The position numbers were made by a program, and so were the translations under genes. A stretch of DNA of 64,000 nt, taken from Effrenium voratum. Taxonomy: Eukaryota > Sar > Dinophyceae > Suessiales > Symbiodiniaceae. This document shows, one piece after another, positions 43,748 through 54,614 of the stretch; the first letter of the stretch is position 1, and every line of letters begins with the position of its first letter. The DNA lies in contig CAUJNA010000489.1 in NCBI GenBank assembly GCA_963377175.1, positions 57,501 to 121,500 of the forward strand, given 5' to 3'. Below the pieces are notes generated by a model that was not told where the DNA came from, made no database searches, and saw only the letters and a program-made list of their open reading frames with translations.

Positions 43748-43975
43748 CAGACAGAAAGAAAGCAGAGAAAGAAGGAAAGAAAAAAAGAAAGAAACAAGAA
43801 ATAAAGAAATAAAGAAAGAAAGAAAGAAAGAAAGAAATAAAGAAAGAAAGAAAGAAAGAAAGTAAGAAAGTAAGAAAGAAAGAAAAGAAAGAATCAAAGA
43901 AAGAAAGAAAGATAAAAATAAAGAAAGAGGGGAACGAACAAACAAACAAACAAACGAACAAACGAACAAACAAAA
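43671..43975 (+). repeat. GAAA / AAAC tetranucleotide tract
   Basis: About 300 bp of purine-rich GAAA units bordered by AAAC units on both sides. Confidence 0.97.
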
Positions 43976-44094
43976 GCCAAAAAAAAAACATAATTCAGAA
44001 AAGAAAGCAAGAAAAGGAACACCAACAGACTTAACAAATAGACAAGCAAACCAACCAGGAAAGGAACCGGCACATGCCGCAAAAGAAACGACAC

Positions 44095-44221
44095 CGATGT
44101 CCAGCGCTTCGCCCCCCCTCCCCCGGCCGGAGCCGTAGCAGCGTCTCCGCTTCCGGCGACTCGGCCTGGCAGCTCGGGCGACGACTCGGCGACTTCCGAT
44201 CGATTCGCCCAGAGGTCGAAG
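44095..44221 (-). CDS. Exon of unknown protein, Ala/Gly-rich end
   Basis: After AGAAAAAG the frame reads FDLWANRSEVAESSPELPGR and VAGSGDAATAPAGGGGAKRW, ending near a GT donor (ATCG/GTGTCG). GC bias is strong. It begins about 200 bp from a 300-bp GAAA/AAAC microsatellite (43671-43975). Confidence 0.55.
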
Positions 44222-44314
44222 CTTTTTCTCTGCTTTCCCATCCGATCAAACATGAACCACCAATGGGCCAATTCACAAAAGCTAACCAAGTAACTAACCA
44301 TCACTGGGTTGCGA

Positions 44315-44415
44315 AATCTGCTCCCCGAAAAGTGTTTTTTACTTTTTGTGGGTTTAATACAGAAAAAAAAAACGTGAGTTGGCAAGAAGTTAAAGTCCTC
44401 ACATCCCTTGGCAAA
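44315..44415 (+). mobile_element. Family C element
   Basis: CTGCTCCCCGAAAAGTGTTT ... GGCAAGAAGTTAAAGTCCTC and ATCCCTTGGCAAAA match the copies at 61 and 28890. Weaker relatives occur at 17650-17715 and 31740-31830. Confidence 0.6.
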
Positions 44416-46579
44416 AGGCTCCAAAAGTTTTGGTGGTTGAATTTTAAACCCGACGAAGCAAAGACGACATGTTCCTGAGCTCCAGAAAGAGCAACTCGCC
44501 AAACACTTTGGCTGAGCAACTAAACTGCTCCAAGCCCGAAAAGGCTGTTCAGTCCAGGAAGTCAGGGAGTGGATATGTCCAAACATCAGGAATCTCGGCG
44601 TACATGGGCAACCAAAAGCAGGATGCTTGCTGTAGGATGCCAACGCCTTTTGTGTGGGATGTCAGTTTGGAATGAATGAGCCACTCAATAGGATGCAGAC
44701 CAAAGATGAGCCAGTTTGGCAAGCCCTTTGAACCAGACCAAAGAAAGGCTTTAGGGGATGCTCAGGATGGTATCAGAGCCCCAGGTGAAATTCGGGTTCC
44801 TGGGGCAACTGTGTCGTTCAAAACGGCCCGGGCATGACGGGATGTGGCTGACACATCCACAGGCGTTGGCGGCTTCATGGTGGGACACAAGGGAAACCAC
44901 TGCCATCTGGCGTAAGGCTTCAGGGATTAAGAACTGATGTTCTCCATCCCTCCTTTGAATCGAGTCATTTTGGGCCTGCCTTAGGCTTCACGACCCGGGG
45001 TCTCTTGTGGGCTCCTATCTTTTGAGACACGCCCAGCACGCAAGGTCCCGGACACAAAGCAAAAATCTCACGGAGCGGACAAATACGCTCCGAAGGTGTC
45101 TCAAAATGTTGAACCCCTGGAATTTAAAGAGGAACAAAAAACGCACAAAGGACACATGCGCGTCGATGCAAGTGAATTGAAATTTCAATTGTATGGAAAT
45201 GTCAACTGTATCGAAATTTCAAATGAACTGAAATTGGAATTTGGGTGGCTTAAGCCCGAAATGTGAGATGTGTTGTCTATCGCCAAGGTTCAATACCTTC
45301 AAATCCCACCTTCTGTTCGAAGGATCCCGACCATTTTAGCGCCCGATCTGGTTTTGGACATTTCCAGCCCAGGAACTTCCTTGGAAAAGGGGAATGCAAT
45401 TACAATGTCTGCTAAGTTCTTAACCAACATCTTGTTTTGGGACACTTCCCTTGAAATCAACATACTACAAGAGCCCTTGGATAAATAGAATGGGCATGTG
45501 GAGTAGGTTAAAACCCATTTCAGTCATGGGAGGTATATCTAGGCCATTCTAGGCCTTTTTTGGGGTTCAGTTTTTACCCCTAGGGCTTCTTGCAAAATCA
45601 ATCCCTCCGTGAGTTCTTGAGGTTTCACGCCCGGCAAGGGTCAACATATGACCCCTGATGAATAAACCAACCAGTTCTTCGGGGTCCGGCACCCCGGAAG
45701 AAAGGACCCCCCCCTGTTTCTCACAAGTGGGCGGGTTTTTGATCGGTCTTAATCCAGCATTCTAAAATTTGGCCTGTCCACAACCAACACCCGGGTCCCA
45801 ACTTGCCGCTTTTTCCAAAGTACAAAATTCCCCAAGCACTCTCCAAAAAGGGGGGGGGGGTGCTGGAAGACTTGCCTAGGCGCGTCGACTCCCCCTCTCC
45901 CCCTCCCCCGCGCTACTGTGCCTTCAGCTCTCGAGAGAGCTCGTCTGGCTGCAACTCGCTATGGCCATGCCAATGCCTGTGGCTCGCTCAGCGTCCTCCT
46001 TTTTGAGCGAAGGGGCCCGGCGTGTTTGGGGGTTGGTTCAATTGGTTCAAGCTGTCTTGGGGTTGATTGCCAGCTTTTTGGGTGGGGGCGTGGGTGGGTG
46101 GGGGGATGGCAAGCTTTTTGACGTTGATCTGAAGCTTTTTTTGGACTGGGCTTGAAGCTTTAAGCCAGAATCCCCAAAGAACAGGCTGCTCCTTTTGCCC
46201 CCCCTTCAAACATCGCCCCTCCAAAAGGAGCTGAACTCGAACCTGGAAGCCGAACTTCGTTGGATGGTGAGTCAGGCTGGGAGCGCATACCAGCGATACA
46301 GTTACACTGCTTGTAAGGGCCGATTCCATCTTTAGTGATTTCGGGACCCGAATGAAAAGGGAAGAAAAGTGGTCATTGAACAAAAAAAAACGGGGGTTGA
46401 CAAAGAGCTGCTGCTCTTTTCAGGCAGCCAAAGATGAACAGAACCTTCGAAAGCAACAACATGTCAGAGCCTTCCAAAAGGGGTCGAAGGAGCACTTCCC
46501 CTGTGAGGCTTGGCAGCTCGCGAGCTTGCGTGCTCCCTCAAAACCAGGAAGATAGAAAAGAATTGGACAAATGAACAAG

Positions 46580-46697
46580 CAGGGATACGGAGGGAGCGGG
46601 GATATGGGGGGATTCCCTTAGCACCATTTCCCATAAACTTAGTCAAGGTGCATTTAGGGCGAATCCTCCCATATCCCTGATTCCCCCTGTATCCCTG
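46580..46697. mobile_element. Hairpin element with about 37-bp inverted arms
   Basis: The left end CAGGGATACGGAGGGAGCGG pairs with the right end read in reverse, CAGGGATACAGGGGGAATCA. I see no target duplication. The CAGGG ends resemble the elements at 9366 and of family B. Confidence 0.7.
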
Positions 46698-47406
46698 CTA
46701 GTTGGTTTCCCTCAAAACAGGCTCGTCTCAATGCCAGCGGCTGTCCCAGGTGCTCTTCCACTTCGGTTGATTCACAGTGTCCCATTTCAGAGGGGAGAAC
46801 ACCTTTTCGGGGAACCAGCCTGGTTGGACCAAAACAAATAATGCACTCCAGCTTTTGGGAAACCTGCTTGCTTGGAACAATTCTATGTGAGCAGTGCGCC
46901 CTGCTTCGACTCAGTAGTCCAACTCGAACGCAGCTTCGACGAGTGGGACACGCCTCAAGGCCAAAGAGCTCTGCGAAACCGAAGAGCACTCGGGTTTCCC
47001 AAAACGCTTGGTATGGGCTGGCTAAAAACTGACGGTTTTTGGCAGACCCCCAGTAAAAATGAACAGAACCAAAAAACTAAAAAACCGAAAAAAACATGCC
47101 AAGAACAGTGAAGTCAAGTAAGGGGACCTGAAAGAATTGAAACGTCCCAGAGATGCTCCCGGTGGATTTAGGGCCCTCAAACAACCAGGCTCTGAGCGAG
47201 GCTCCGGGGTGTCCAATGGAGGGGTTTGGGTCTTCCATTGAAAGCTTCAGGAGCCTCTGGGGTGATCTTGCCCTCTCTCGTGGTCTTTGGGAAATGCTGA
47301 AACTGACTTGCTGAGTGGATGGCCCCCTCCAAAAGGAAGTTGATCTTCCAGGATCCTCCCCAGAGATGCCTTCTGTTAGTGGGAGGAAGGGTACTACTGT
47401 GGAAGG

Positions 47407-47528
47407 GCGAAATCCACTTCGCAGTACCTAAAAGAAACCCTAGTTTCTGATGATTCCCAAACCTAAATACCAACAACCAACCCCTGGTTTCAACCACCGT
47501 TTCATTTCGTGGTGCGAAATGGATTTCG
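47407..47528. mobile_element. Short TIR element
   Basis: GCGAAATCCACTTCGCA at 47407 is inverted at 47512-47528 with two mismatches. No coding content. Confidence 0.5.
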
Positions 47529-47689
47529 CTTTCAACCATCCCCACTGTCACTCACCCTTTACTCCCCACAGCCATATGACCCATCCGCCTCTGGGCCGCG
47601 ACGGGCCCAAGGGCCAGCCTCGGAAAACAAAGGCCAATTCCTCGAGGCACCAACTCCCGTTGCAACTTGCAACCAGCGAAATGGCCCCC

Positions 47690-47875
47690 TTTATACCGAG
47701 GAAGTCGTCTTCGACCGATTCCGGAATGTCAAGTTCCATGTTGGATGGGAGGGTATAGGCTAAATAACCTGGACCTTCCATTGATACCTTTTTTCCCCTT
47801 CATGCCGAACACGTCGTCGACTGATTCCGAAAAGTCGGGTTCCGTGCGAGTGGATGAAGGGAGCCAGTCTCTATG
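47690..47875 (-). repeat. Two related 60-70 bp segments
   Basis: 47690-47755 and 47812-47865 both encode on the minus strand a pattern LPS-(N/S)-x(4-6)-(D/S)(I/F)(P/S)ESV(E/D)D(D/V)F. Minus frames are open in both. They could be duplicated short exons after the signal-peptide exon at 47993, but the first overlaps the arm sequence of the hairpin family at 6839. Confidence 0.45.
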
Positions 47876-47892
47876 CCCCCGTATACGGTGAC

Positions 47893-47993
47893 CTTCTTCT
47901 GACCAGATCGACTCGGGCCAAGACAGGCACAGGCTCGTCCGCATCAGCGGACCTCGCAGACATGGCCCCGGCCAGGAGCATTACAAGGAACAT
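47893..47993 (-). CDS. Candidate first exon with signal peptide
   Basis: The ATG at 47993 starts MFLVMLLAGAMSARSADADE, with a likely cleavage after ARSA or ARS, followed by PVPVLARVDLVRR. The donor is AGAAG/GTCACC. Third positions are GC-rich. It probably starts a secreted or membrane protein whose later exons lie between 47.9 and 38.4 kb. Confidence 0.55.
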
Positions 47994-49299
47994 GGGGAAT
48001 TCAACCCCCACACCCCACCTTGGAGGGTACCCCTTTTTCTTGGCTTCGAAGGGAAACCGAAAGGAAAGCCCCTGTATTGGGAGGTACTCTGATGAGACGA
48101 ACTGGTAATTATGTTCAAAATGCTTCCATTTGCTCAAGAATATCAGTTTTGTCCCCGCTTGGTGCTTTCTTGGGACTCTATCACTGGGTTTCCATATTAT
48201 TTGTTCCAGGGAAGAAAAACACAAATGGAGGTATTCCCTGGAACTTGTGTCTCAACTTGTTTCTTCCTAGGTTCGGTTAAGCCGAGGGGTAGTTAAAAAA
48301 TCGCTCGTGGAAGCGCGGCTTGGGGCCTCATGCAACCAAAATCCCAACTCGGTGCGGCTTCACCAAAGCAGCGGTTGCTAGTGGCACCCGGGTGCGGGTG
48401 GCTCTGAACTTGAAGTCGGAGCCACCAAAGTGATGGACAATTCAACACCCCGAGTTCCGATGTCCATGTCGGGACCATTGCAATTCATGGGTGGAGATGT
48501 TGGCTTGTTCACATTGCGGAGGTTGATTCAACAATAGTGTTTTCTTTTCTGACGCTGTTCAAGGGGGGGGGGGAATTCCCTCAGTGTCCAAGTAATCCGT
48601 AGTGACATCACCTTACCGGCAGGCGGCTTGGTTTGGTGGTTTGGACCGGAAGGGGGGGGGGGGCGGCTTCCCCATTTGGCCAAGGAACTGGGGTTAGCCA
48701 ATCCAAGCCAATGTGCGCCACGCGGGGAAAAAATCGATGCCGGCACGGCAAGGGGAAACCGCCCGAAGCCCCTCGGAAGTAATTATTTTGAGAACACCTC
48801 GCAATGCAACGGGTGGCTCGTCCAATTTTAGATGATTCGGCCCCTAAATTGGTTTTATTTTCCCTTTCGCTCTACAAAAACCCACAACGAAAGGGAGACG
48901 AGACACACGCATATACCCTCTCTCCAATCATGGAAGCCCGTGTTGTTGTTTTTTGAACCACAACCTTAAAGCGGCCCACGTCCACTTCTGCGCCTGTTTG
49001 ATAAAGGTTCAAACACTTGCAACCATGGAATCCTTAGGAGCACACAAGCAAGTCTCTTGCCATTCCGTCATTTGGCGCAAGCACAAAAGTCGACGAACGT
49101 GAAACATTCGAATGTTGCAGTACGTGCTCACTGTGCTTATCAGAATGCATGTTTATGTGTCTTTAAAAAACAAATCTAGGTCAAGCGAGCCTAAACCCTT
49201 TAAATTGCTATGCCCCATATGTTTCTTTATTAAACAAAAAAGGTCCAGCGAACCTAAACCCGTTTAACCAATATGCCATGCCCCACATTGGCCCAGCGA
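47994..49299. other. Probable intergenic region
   Basis: It contains the family L repeat (48329-48397) and G-rich runs (48565, 48650). No supported exon. It would include the upstream region of the gene starting at 47993. Confidence 0.4.
48329..48397 (+). repeat. Family L dispersed repeat
   Basis: CATGCAACCAAAATCCCAAC, CGGTGCGGCTTCACCAAAGC and AGCGGTTGCTAGTGG, ending ACCCGGGTGCGG. Relatives: 43169-43236 (same strand), 24172-24232 and 52206-52273 (opposite strand). Confidence 0.75.
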
Positions 49300-49450
49300 T
49301 CGCCGATGGCCAAGCGGCACTCCGCGGGCCTCCAAACGGCACACGATTCGCCGGCGCCGCGCTTCGCCGCGGTTCGCTAACGGAGAATGGGGTTCGACAT
49401 CCGACAGCTGCGGGTACCGTCGTGATTCGCGTGGGAAGCGGTCGAAAGCG
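49300..49450 (-). CDS. GC-rich block, probable exon, frame unclear
   Basis: Two minus frames and one plus frame are open over about 150 bp of GC-rich sequence. One minus frame reads RRYPQLSDVEPHSPLANRGE. Codon bias does not separate the frames, so only the presence of a coding block is suggested. Confidence 0.3.
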
Positions 49451-51193
49451 TCCTTGCCGAGACAAGGAAACGGCCACTAAAAGTCAAGTATATCAAGCGC
49501 ATACGGCACCTGGACCCTGGTGCCTCAGGGCAAAAAGTTCGTGAAACATGAGAATGCCACGTTAATTCTCAAAATTGGGGACCAATTCCTCCGGGTAGGT
49601 GGTTTCCTTTCGGTGTCCCTTTCAAACCATCCAACACTTGCTAGTGCTCAGGGAATGAGAAATGGAATGACCCCTATAAACCATCCCTGGCTTCCTGTAA
49701 GGGAATCCCAAACGGTTCATTCCTTCATTCCCCGGGTCATTCCCTGCGTATCGCACCAGGAAGAAAACTGGGTCCGAATCCCACATGCCGCCAGTGCCAG
49801 CCGCCAGTCAAGCCGTCAACGTGAACGCCCTGAGCCAATCTTCATGGCTCAGTAAGTGAGGACCCTCGGCATAGAAAAAGTAGGCATTCCACCCGCAAAT
49901 CGATGGGACCCAGACTGCAACCAAACTGATCCATGTCTTTTCTACGTGGAAAGTGACTTTGCCCCGCACGCCACAAAACGAAGCCCCCTGAAGCGCTCCC
50001 ACGGTACCAAGGGTTGCTTGAAAGGCCATCCATGCCCAAGAAAAAAAAACAAAAACATGGGTGATACCCTCGCTTCCGATCCAGTGGATTGACTCGCCAG
50101 AAAACGTTGTAAGCCTTTTGCTTGCCACTAAAATGGACCAGGCCCACAAAATGACTAACGAACCCAGGTGCTCAGGGAGTGAGTGCCTGAATGGATTCTC
50201 ATCACGACAAGGGACAACTTGCTCAATTTCCGACCTAGGCCGTTCTCGGCACCCACTCTGAAGGACGCACCGAACATGCGGCCAAAGGGCCCACGAAGCT
50301 GAAATCAAGAGGGCTGGTGCATCTATTTTGTTTGTGGGCCTGTTCAAGTAACACAACCAGCTGAAGAGATACACATATTGTTATCCAATGGTTTCTGTCA
50401 TTTGGTTTAACGGTACCCCACAACCCCCTTGTCATTATTGAGGCGACCAAAATGAGTGGGGAAGCTGTGGATGTAAGCTTGTTGAAGAACACCGTTTCAT
50501 TTCGCAACTGCAAAAACAAACCCCAAACAATAATTTTGACGTTGACGAGGGTCCCCAAATCCAACCATGAGACAAACACATGTCCTGCAAAAGAGGTTCA
50601 CAGTGCATCAAACATGTGACCCGCGCAGGAAGTTACGTGTTCCCAAGCTCACGTTGACAAATTGGGTGGCCTCAACCTCTAGATATCATTACCTAGTTTC
50701 GGCAAAAGACCAATGGCTGAGCCCCAGCCTCGTCCCCAAACAAACCAAGACCAGGAAGTTCGTCGAGAAGTTGTTTCCTGCAGTGAGTTCAACAAGTGTG
50801 CAGGGACCTCCATTTTTTGGGGGTGGTTTTCTTTTTGCTTGTCCTTTAAGACCTACCGACCTACCAAAAAAGGTATACCCCCTCAGACAAGGTGGCTCGT
50901 GCTTTGACAGGGTGCCATGTTGTCTGGTTGGTTTAAGGCAAACACGCCTTTTTATGGGTCCTATCTTGGCACAGAAATGCTGTGCTTCTTTTTGAGTACC
51001 TTTGGTTTGAAGGGAACCGCCTCAAATTCAACGTGGGCGTTTTTTTTGGGGATTTGGACCTCTAAAATGGATTTCGGTGTTCCTTTAGTTTTCCTTTAAA
51101 ATCCACCAACCTAGAGGTGCCCTCAACAAAACACACACCCATGTGAGCGTCCATGAGAGCCAAAACTTGCTCCCGAGGCAGCGCAGCCTCTTT

Positions 51194-51508
51194 TCACCGC
51201 GGTGGGTTCGGCTTGAAGCGATGCAACTCTCTTGGCTGTGTAGTTCTTTGTTTTAAAGGGGGTATGTGACAAAGCAACGCTAGGTCCTCCAGTAGAGAGG
51301 ATAGAATAAGGGTACCCTTTTTTCTGTAGTCTATTTTAGTAGGGGAACCCTCACCCAAGAAAGAAATGGGTGATAAAGAGCACGGAGCTGGGGGACCTAG
51401 AACTGCTTCAAGGCCATTGTCTGCATCGGAGACAGTCCCCGTGCTCAGCTGGGATCGTCTGACATCACACTGCCTTAGAGCGGCCCAACAAATAAATCTA
51501 ACTCCCAC
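51194..51508 (-). CDS. Open frame containing a family A element
   Basis: The frame is open from 51508 to a stop at 51194, straight through the element. If the 117-nt element intron (51396-51280) is removed, the flanks RSQLSTGTVSDADNGLEAVL and LLCHIPPLKQRTTQPRELHR join in frame across CTA G/CG. Retention of the element also keeps the frame. The product is unknown. Confidence 0.35.
   Translation of the reverse strand: MGVRFICWAALRQCDVRRSQLSTGTVSDADNGLEAVLGPPAPCSLSPISFLGEGSPTKIDYRKKGTLILSSLLEDLALLCHIPPLKQRTTQPRELHRFKPNPPR
51281..51400 (+). mobile_element. Family A TIR element (introner-like)
   Basis: It runs from TAGGTCCTCCAGTAGAGAGG to GCTGGGGGACCTAG. The minus-strand ends read TTCTAG/GTCCCC and GGACCTAG/CG, a potential 117-nt intron. 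No clear target duplication is visible. Confidence 0.85.
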
Positions 51509-52783
51509 CCCACCCCACCCACTGCAGCTGAAAGGTACCCTCCAAAAAAAAGAGGTCTGGGTTTAATTGTGGAATCCCATTCGGAACCAGCCGGGGGAGG
51601 GGGGGGCGGTTGTCTAAGGCTTCGGAATTGGAAAAGCAATCCTAAGGAAGCTCTCAACTACCCAACCCCCATTGCACCCACCTCCGGATAGGACGCCAAA
51701 ACAACTCTTTGAGAGTCCTTTTGAGGCCGTCGCTTGGGAGGCGCGTTCTGCGGGGGGTGGGGGCATGGGCTTTCCTCAAAATCGGTCCGCCCTGAAACGG
51801 AGGGGGTCCTTTTGTGTCCCTTTAGGGGTATGTGCCAAGATAGGGATTCGGACCTTTAGATTGGTGGGTTGTCATTGTGGCATCCCCTTAAAGCCTAAAA
51901 AAGGGTACCTGGACCCTCACACTACCAAAAACAACATGGACATGCCGGGCTGTTTTGGTCCGCAATCCATTTTTAAGTTGGAGTTGTGAGGGTCCGAGTC
52001 CAGGTGCTCCACCAAAAAACGAGGCACGAATCCGCCAACGACTACCCACCAAAAGCCGGCTAACAGCCTCTGGATTCCATTGGCGTCCCATCCGGAGGTG
52101 GGTGCAAGGGGGTTGGGTAGTTGAGAACTTCTAGGATTACTTTTCCAATTCCGAAGCCTTAGGGAACCAGCGACCCAAATCCAGAACCCAAAGGGCGGAT
52201 TCCCAGCACCCGATTTGGTCCCACCGGCAACCACAGCTTTTTGGTGACCGTACCAAGGGGAATTTTGGGCTCCAGGGTTGGGAAAGCAGCTAGTTGGGCC
52301 CGGGTGTGGATGGTTGTGCTTGTGATGTTGTAGCTTTGCGTACTTTGCCAAATATGTGATTGAGAACTGCCCTAACTTTGATCAACTGACCAGTTCCCGG
52401 AGTTCCTACTTCATAGGCCATGCATCAATTCCAAAGGGTCTTCTTGTCAGTTTCAAGACAACTCTGCTGGCATTGTGGCATGAAAACTCCTTCAGGCACT
52501 TTCCGTTTCCAAGGAGCTCTTTGACAGTCGAACACGTAGAATGGATTCTTCATGACACAAGTAAACCCCAAGAACGCCCGTTTTAATCAGCCACAAATGC
52601 TGGCATTTGTAGGGAGCAACAACCTGCCAGGCGAATTACAATTCCTTGCCAAAAATGACGAAAGGACAAACAATTGCATGTTGCACACAAATACCAACAA
52701 GTGCCCGGCCCTCTCAAAAAAACAACCAACAAATTGAGGCGCAAACAAAAGCCACGCGGCCTCCCTAGCAGTTGGAGTCCAAC

Positions 52784-52856
52784 CGAGGCCGGCGCGCGCC
52801 GGTCGAAAGAAGCGCGCTATGGAAGGCCTCGAGCCTGGCCCATAGCTCTCCGGAGA
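52784..52856 (-). CDS. Exon of unknown protein
   Basis: After TTCCACAG the frame reads SGELWARLEAFHSALLSTGA then RRPR, ending at a GT donor (CCTCG/GTTGGA). GC bias is clear. It is downstream of the PARP stop and so belongs to another gene or to a longer PARP transcript. Confidence 0.5.
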
Positions 52857-54614
52857 CTGTGGAAATGGACGACATCCATTTCGCAATTTGAAATGGTTGA
52901 AACCATCATTTGAAATTTGGGAAACCCTAGTCCCATGCGAAGATGATTTCTGCTTGTATTTACGGAATCGAATCAGAAACCAGGGGTTTCTGAACGGTGC
53001 GAAAGGGATTTCGTCCACAGTAGGGAAAATGGAGATCGGCAGAAACTCGCCATGACATGTGGTGCGAGACATGCAGGGAATAAGAACTGGACTGAACCTG
53101 GGGGTGGTTGTTCTTCGGCCTCGTTCCATTTCTCCTTCCCTGCATCTCTCGCACCAAACGGGGCATGAAGAATTTCAGGGGTCACCCGCTTCCCCCAATC
53201 GGGGCGATGTCTTGGCCCGACTTGGTGGTCGACATTTCCGCGGGCCCCCGCTGAGCCCCAAACATCTACTCGTCCAGGGTCACAGTTTCGTTTGTCCATA
53301 ACATTATTTAATAACAAATGCTTTTCATAAAAGATAACAAACAATAAATATGCTTAAAGGATACCAAACAACTAGCTAAACCAATGTCGATGTTATGGAA
53401 AAAGAAAAAAATGAAAACAAACGAACAGTTGGAATTTTAGAACAACTGGGACAAATGGAATGCAAAGTGTGGACCGGGGGCCAAAGTGGAACACAGAAAC
53501 GTCCTGACTTCAGATGACGAATCCTGTTGAGGCTGCAGCTTTGAGAGTTTCCTAGGCAACCCCTTTCTTCAAAAGGGATTATTGGGGACCCACGCTCTTC
53601 ACGACTGCATTCCCAGCATCCTCTGCCTATCCCCATGCCATCCCAAGCATCCTCATCCCTGCACCCACGTCATCCCAAACATGCTTTGCATCCGTCAACC
53701 CTATCATCCCTAGCTTCCCCATCATTTCAATCGTTGCGCATTCGCGGTTCTGTTTTTGCTTCTGCATGTTGCAACATCCCCCCTGTCCTCAGCACTTCCC
53801 ACATCCATAACAAGCAACCTCTGCATGAATCTTTAACTACCACACTTCACCAAACCTAGAGTCTGAAACAGCCAAAAGGAACGAATCGATGGTTGATCCG
53901 GTTTCCAATGATTCACCACTTAGGTCCCCTCCCAACGAAAACTGAGAGATCACCCTGGGACGACCAGTCTGCGTTGGTTTCCCCTTCAGTGGATTCTCCA
54001 ATTCGATCCAATTCGGCCCTTTAGGTGCAAGGAACGAATGGGAAATAAAGGTGGACCCTACCTTCAGATACCAGTAAGTCTTGTGAAGCGATCAAGGCTT
54101 AGAGGCGAATTCGTAGCCGCAGCCCGGGTGGAAGAAGGATGTGGGGCGCTGATCAAACGGTCCTTTAAATGCGATGACCATTGGAAAAAACAATACGGAT
54201 TCGACTTTCCCACATAGGAAAACCTGACCGTGGTCATCGGTCATTTGGGGGCTGAACGGAATATGGATCAACCTCCATGTCATGTTCAGCCGGGAAGCGA
54301 CCTCGGTCTTAACACAGAATTTTCTCCCCACCGCGCGGTTTTAAACCGGCACATCGGCAGAGTCTAAGCCGCCGAAGCAAGTCGAACGGGAGGAAACTGG
54401 CCGTTTGACCCAAGAGGCAAAGCTGGCGCCCTTTTCAAAATATACCGCAAACAACTTTGCTTTTGGAAACACAACAGCATCCTTAGTGGGAGGCTAAGCT
54501 GGACAACCATGGGGATCACCTGGAAAACACCGGACGCCTTGATGTGTGCTAGTTCTTTCGGGTTTCTTACCCTTCTTTGCCTCCGGCATCCAACCTGGCA
54601 GAATATGCCAAACC
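52857..54614. other. Stretch downstream of the PARP stop codon
   Basis: I see no supported exon. It contains imperfect CATCCC-rich tandem text (53600-53720). The PARP 3' untranslated region should lie at its upper end. Confidence 0.45.

Larger units (their letters stand above)
44222..47689. other. Intron-like stretch
   Basis: It contains a family C element, the hairpins at 46580 and 47407, and A/T-rich tandem AAATTTCAA-type repeats (45170-45240). A GC-rich block at 45910-46000 may hold a short exon (SELQPDELSRELK on the minus strand). Confidence 0.45.

Noticed and set aside
43496..43991. Phe/Leu/Ser-rich minus-strand frame of over 150 codons resembling a membrane protein
   Set aside because: It is the translation of the GAAA tetranucleotide tract.
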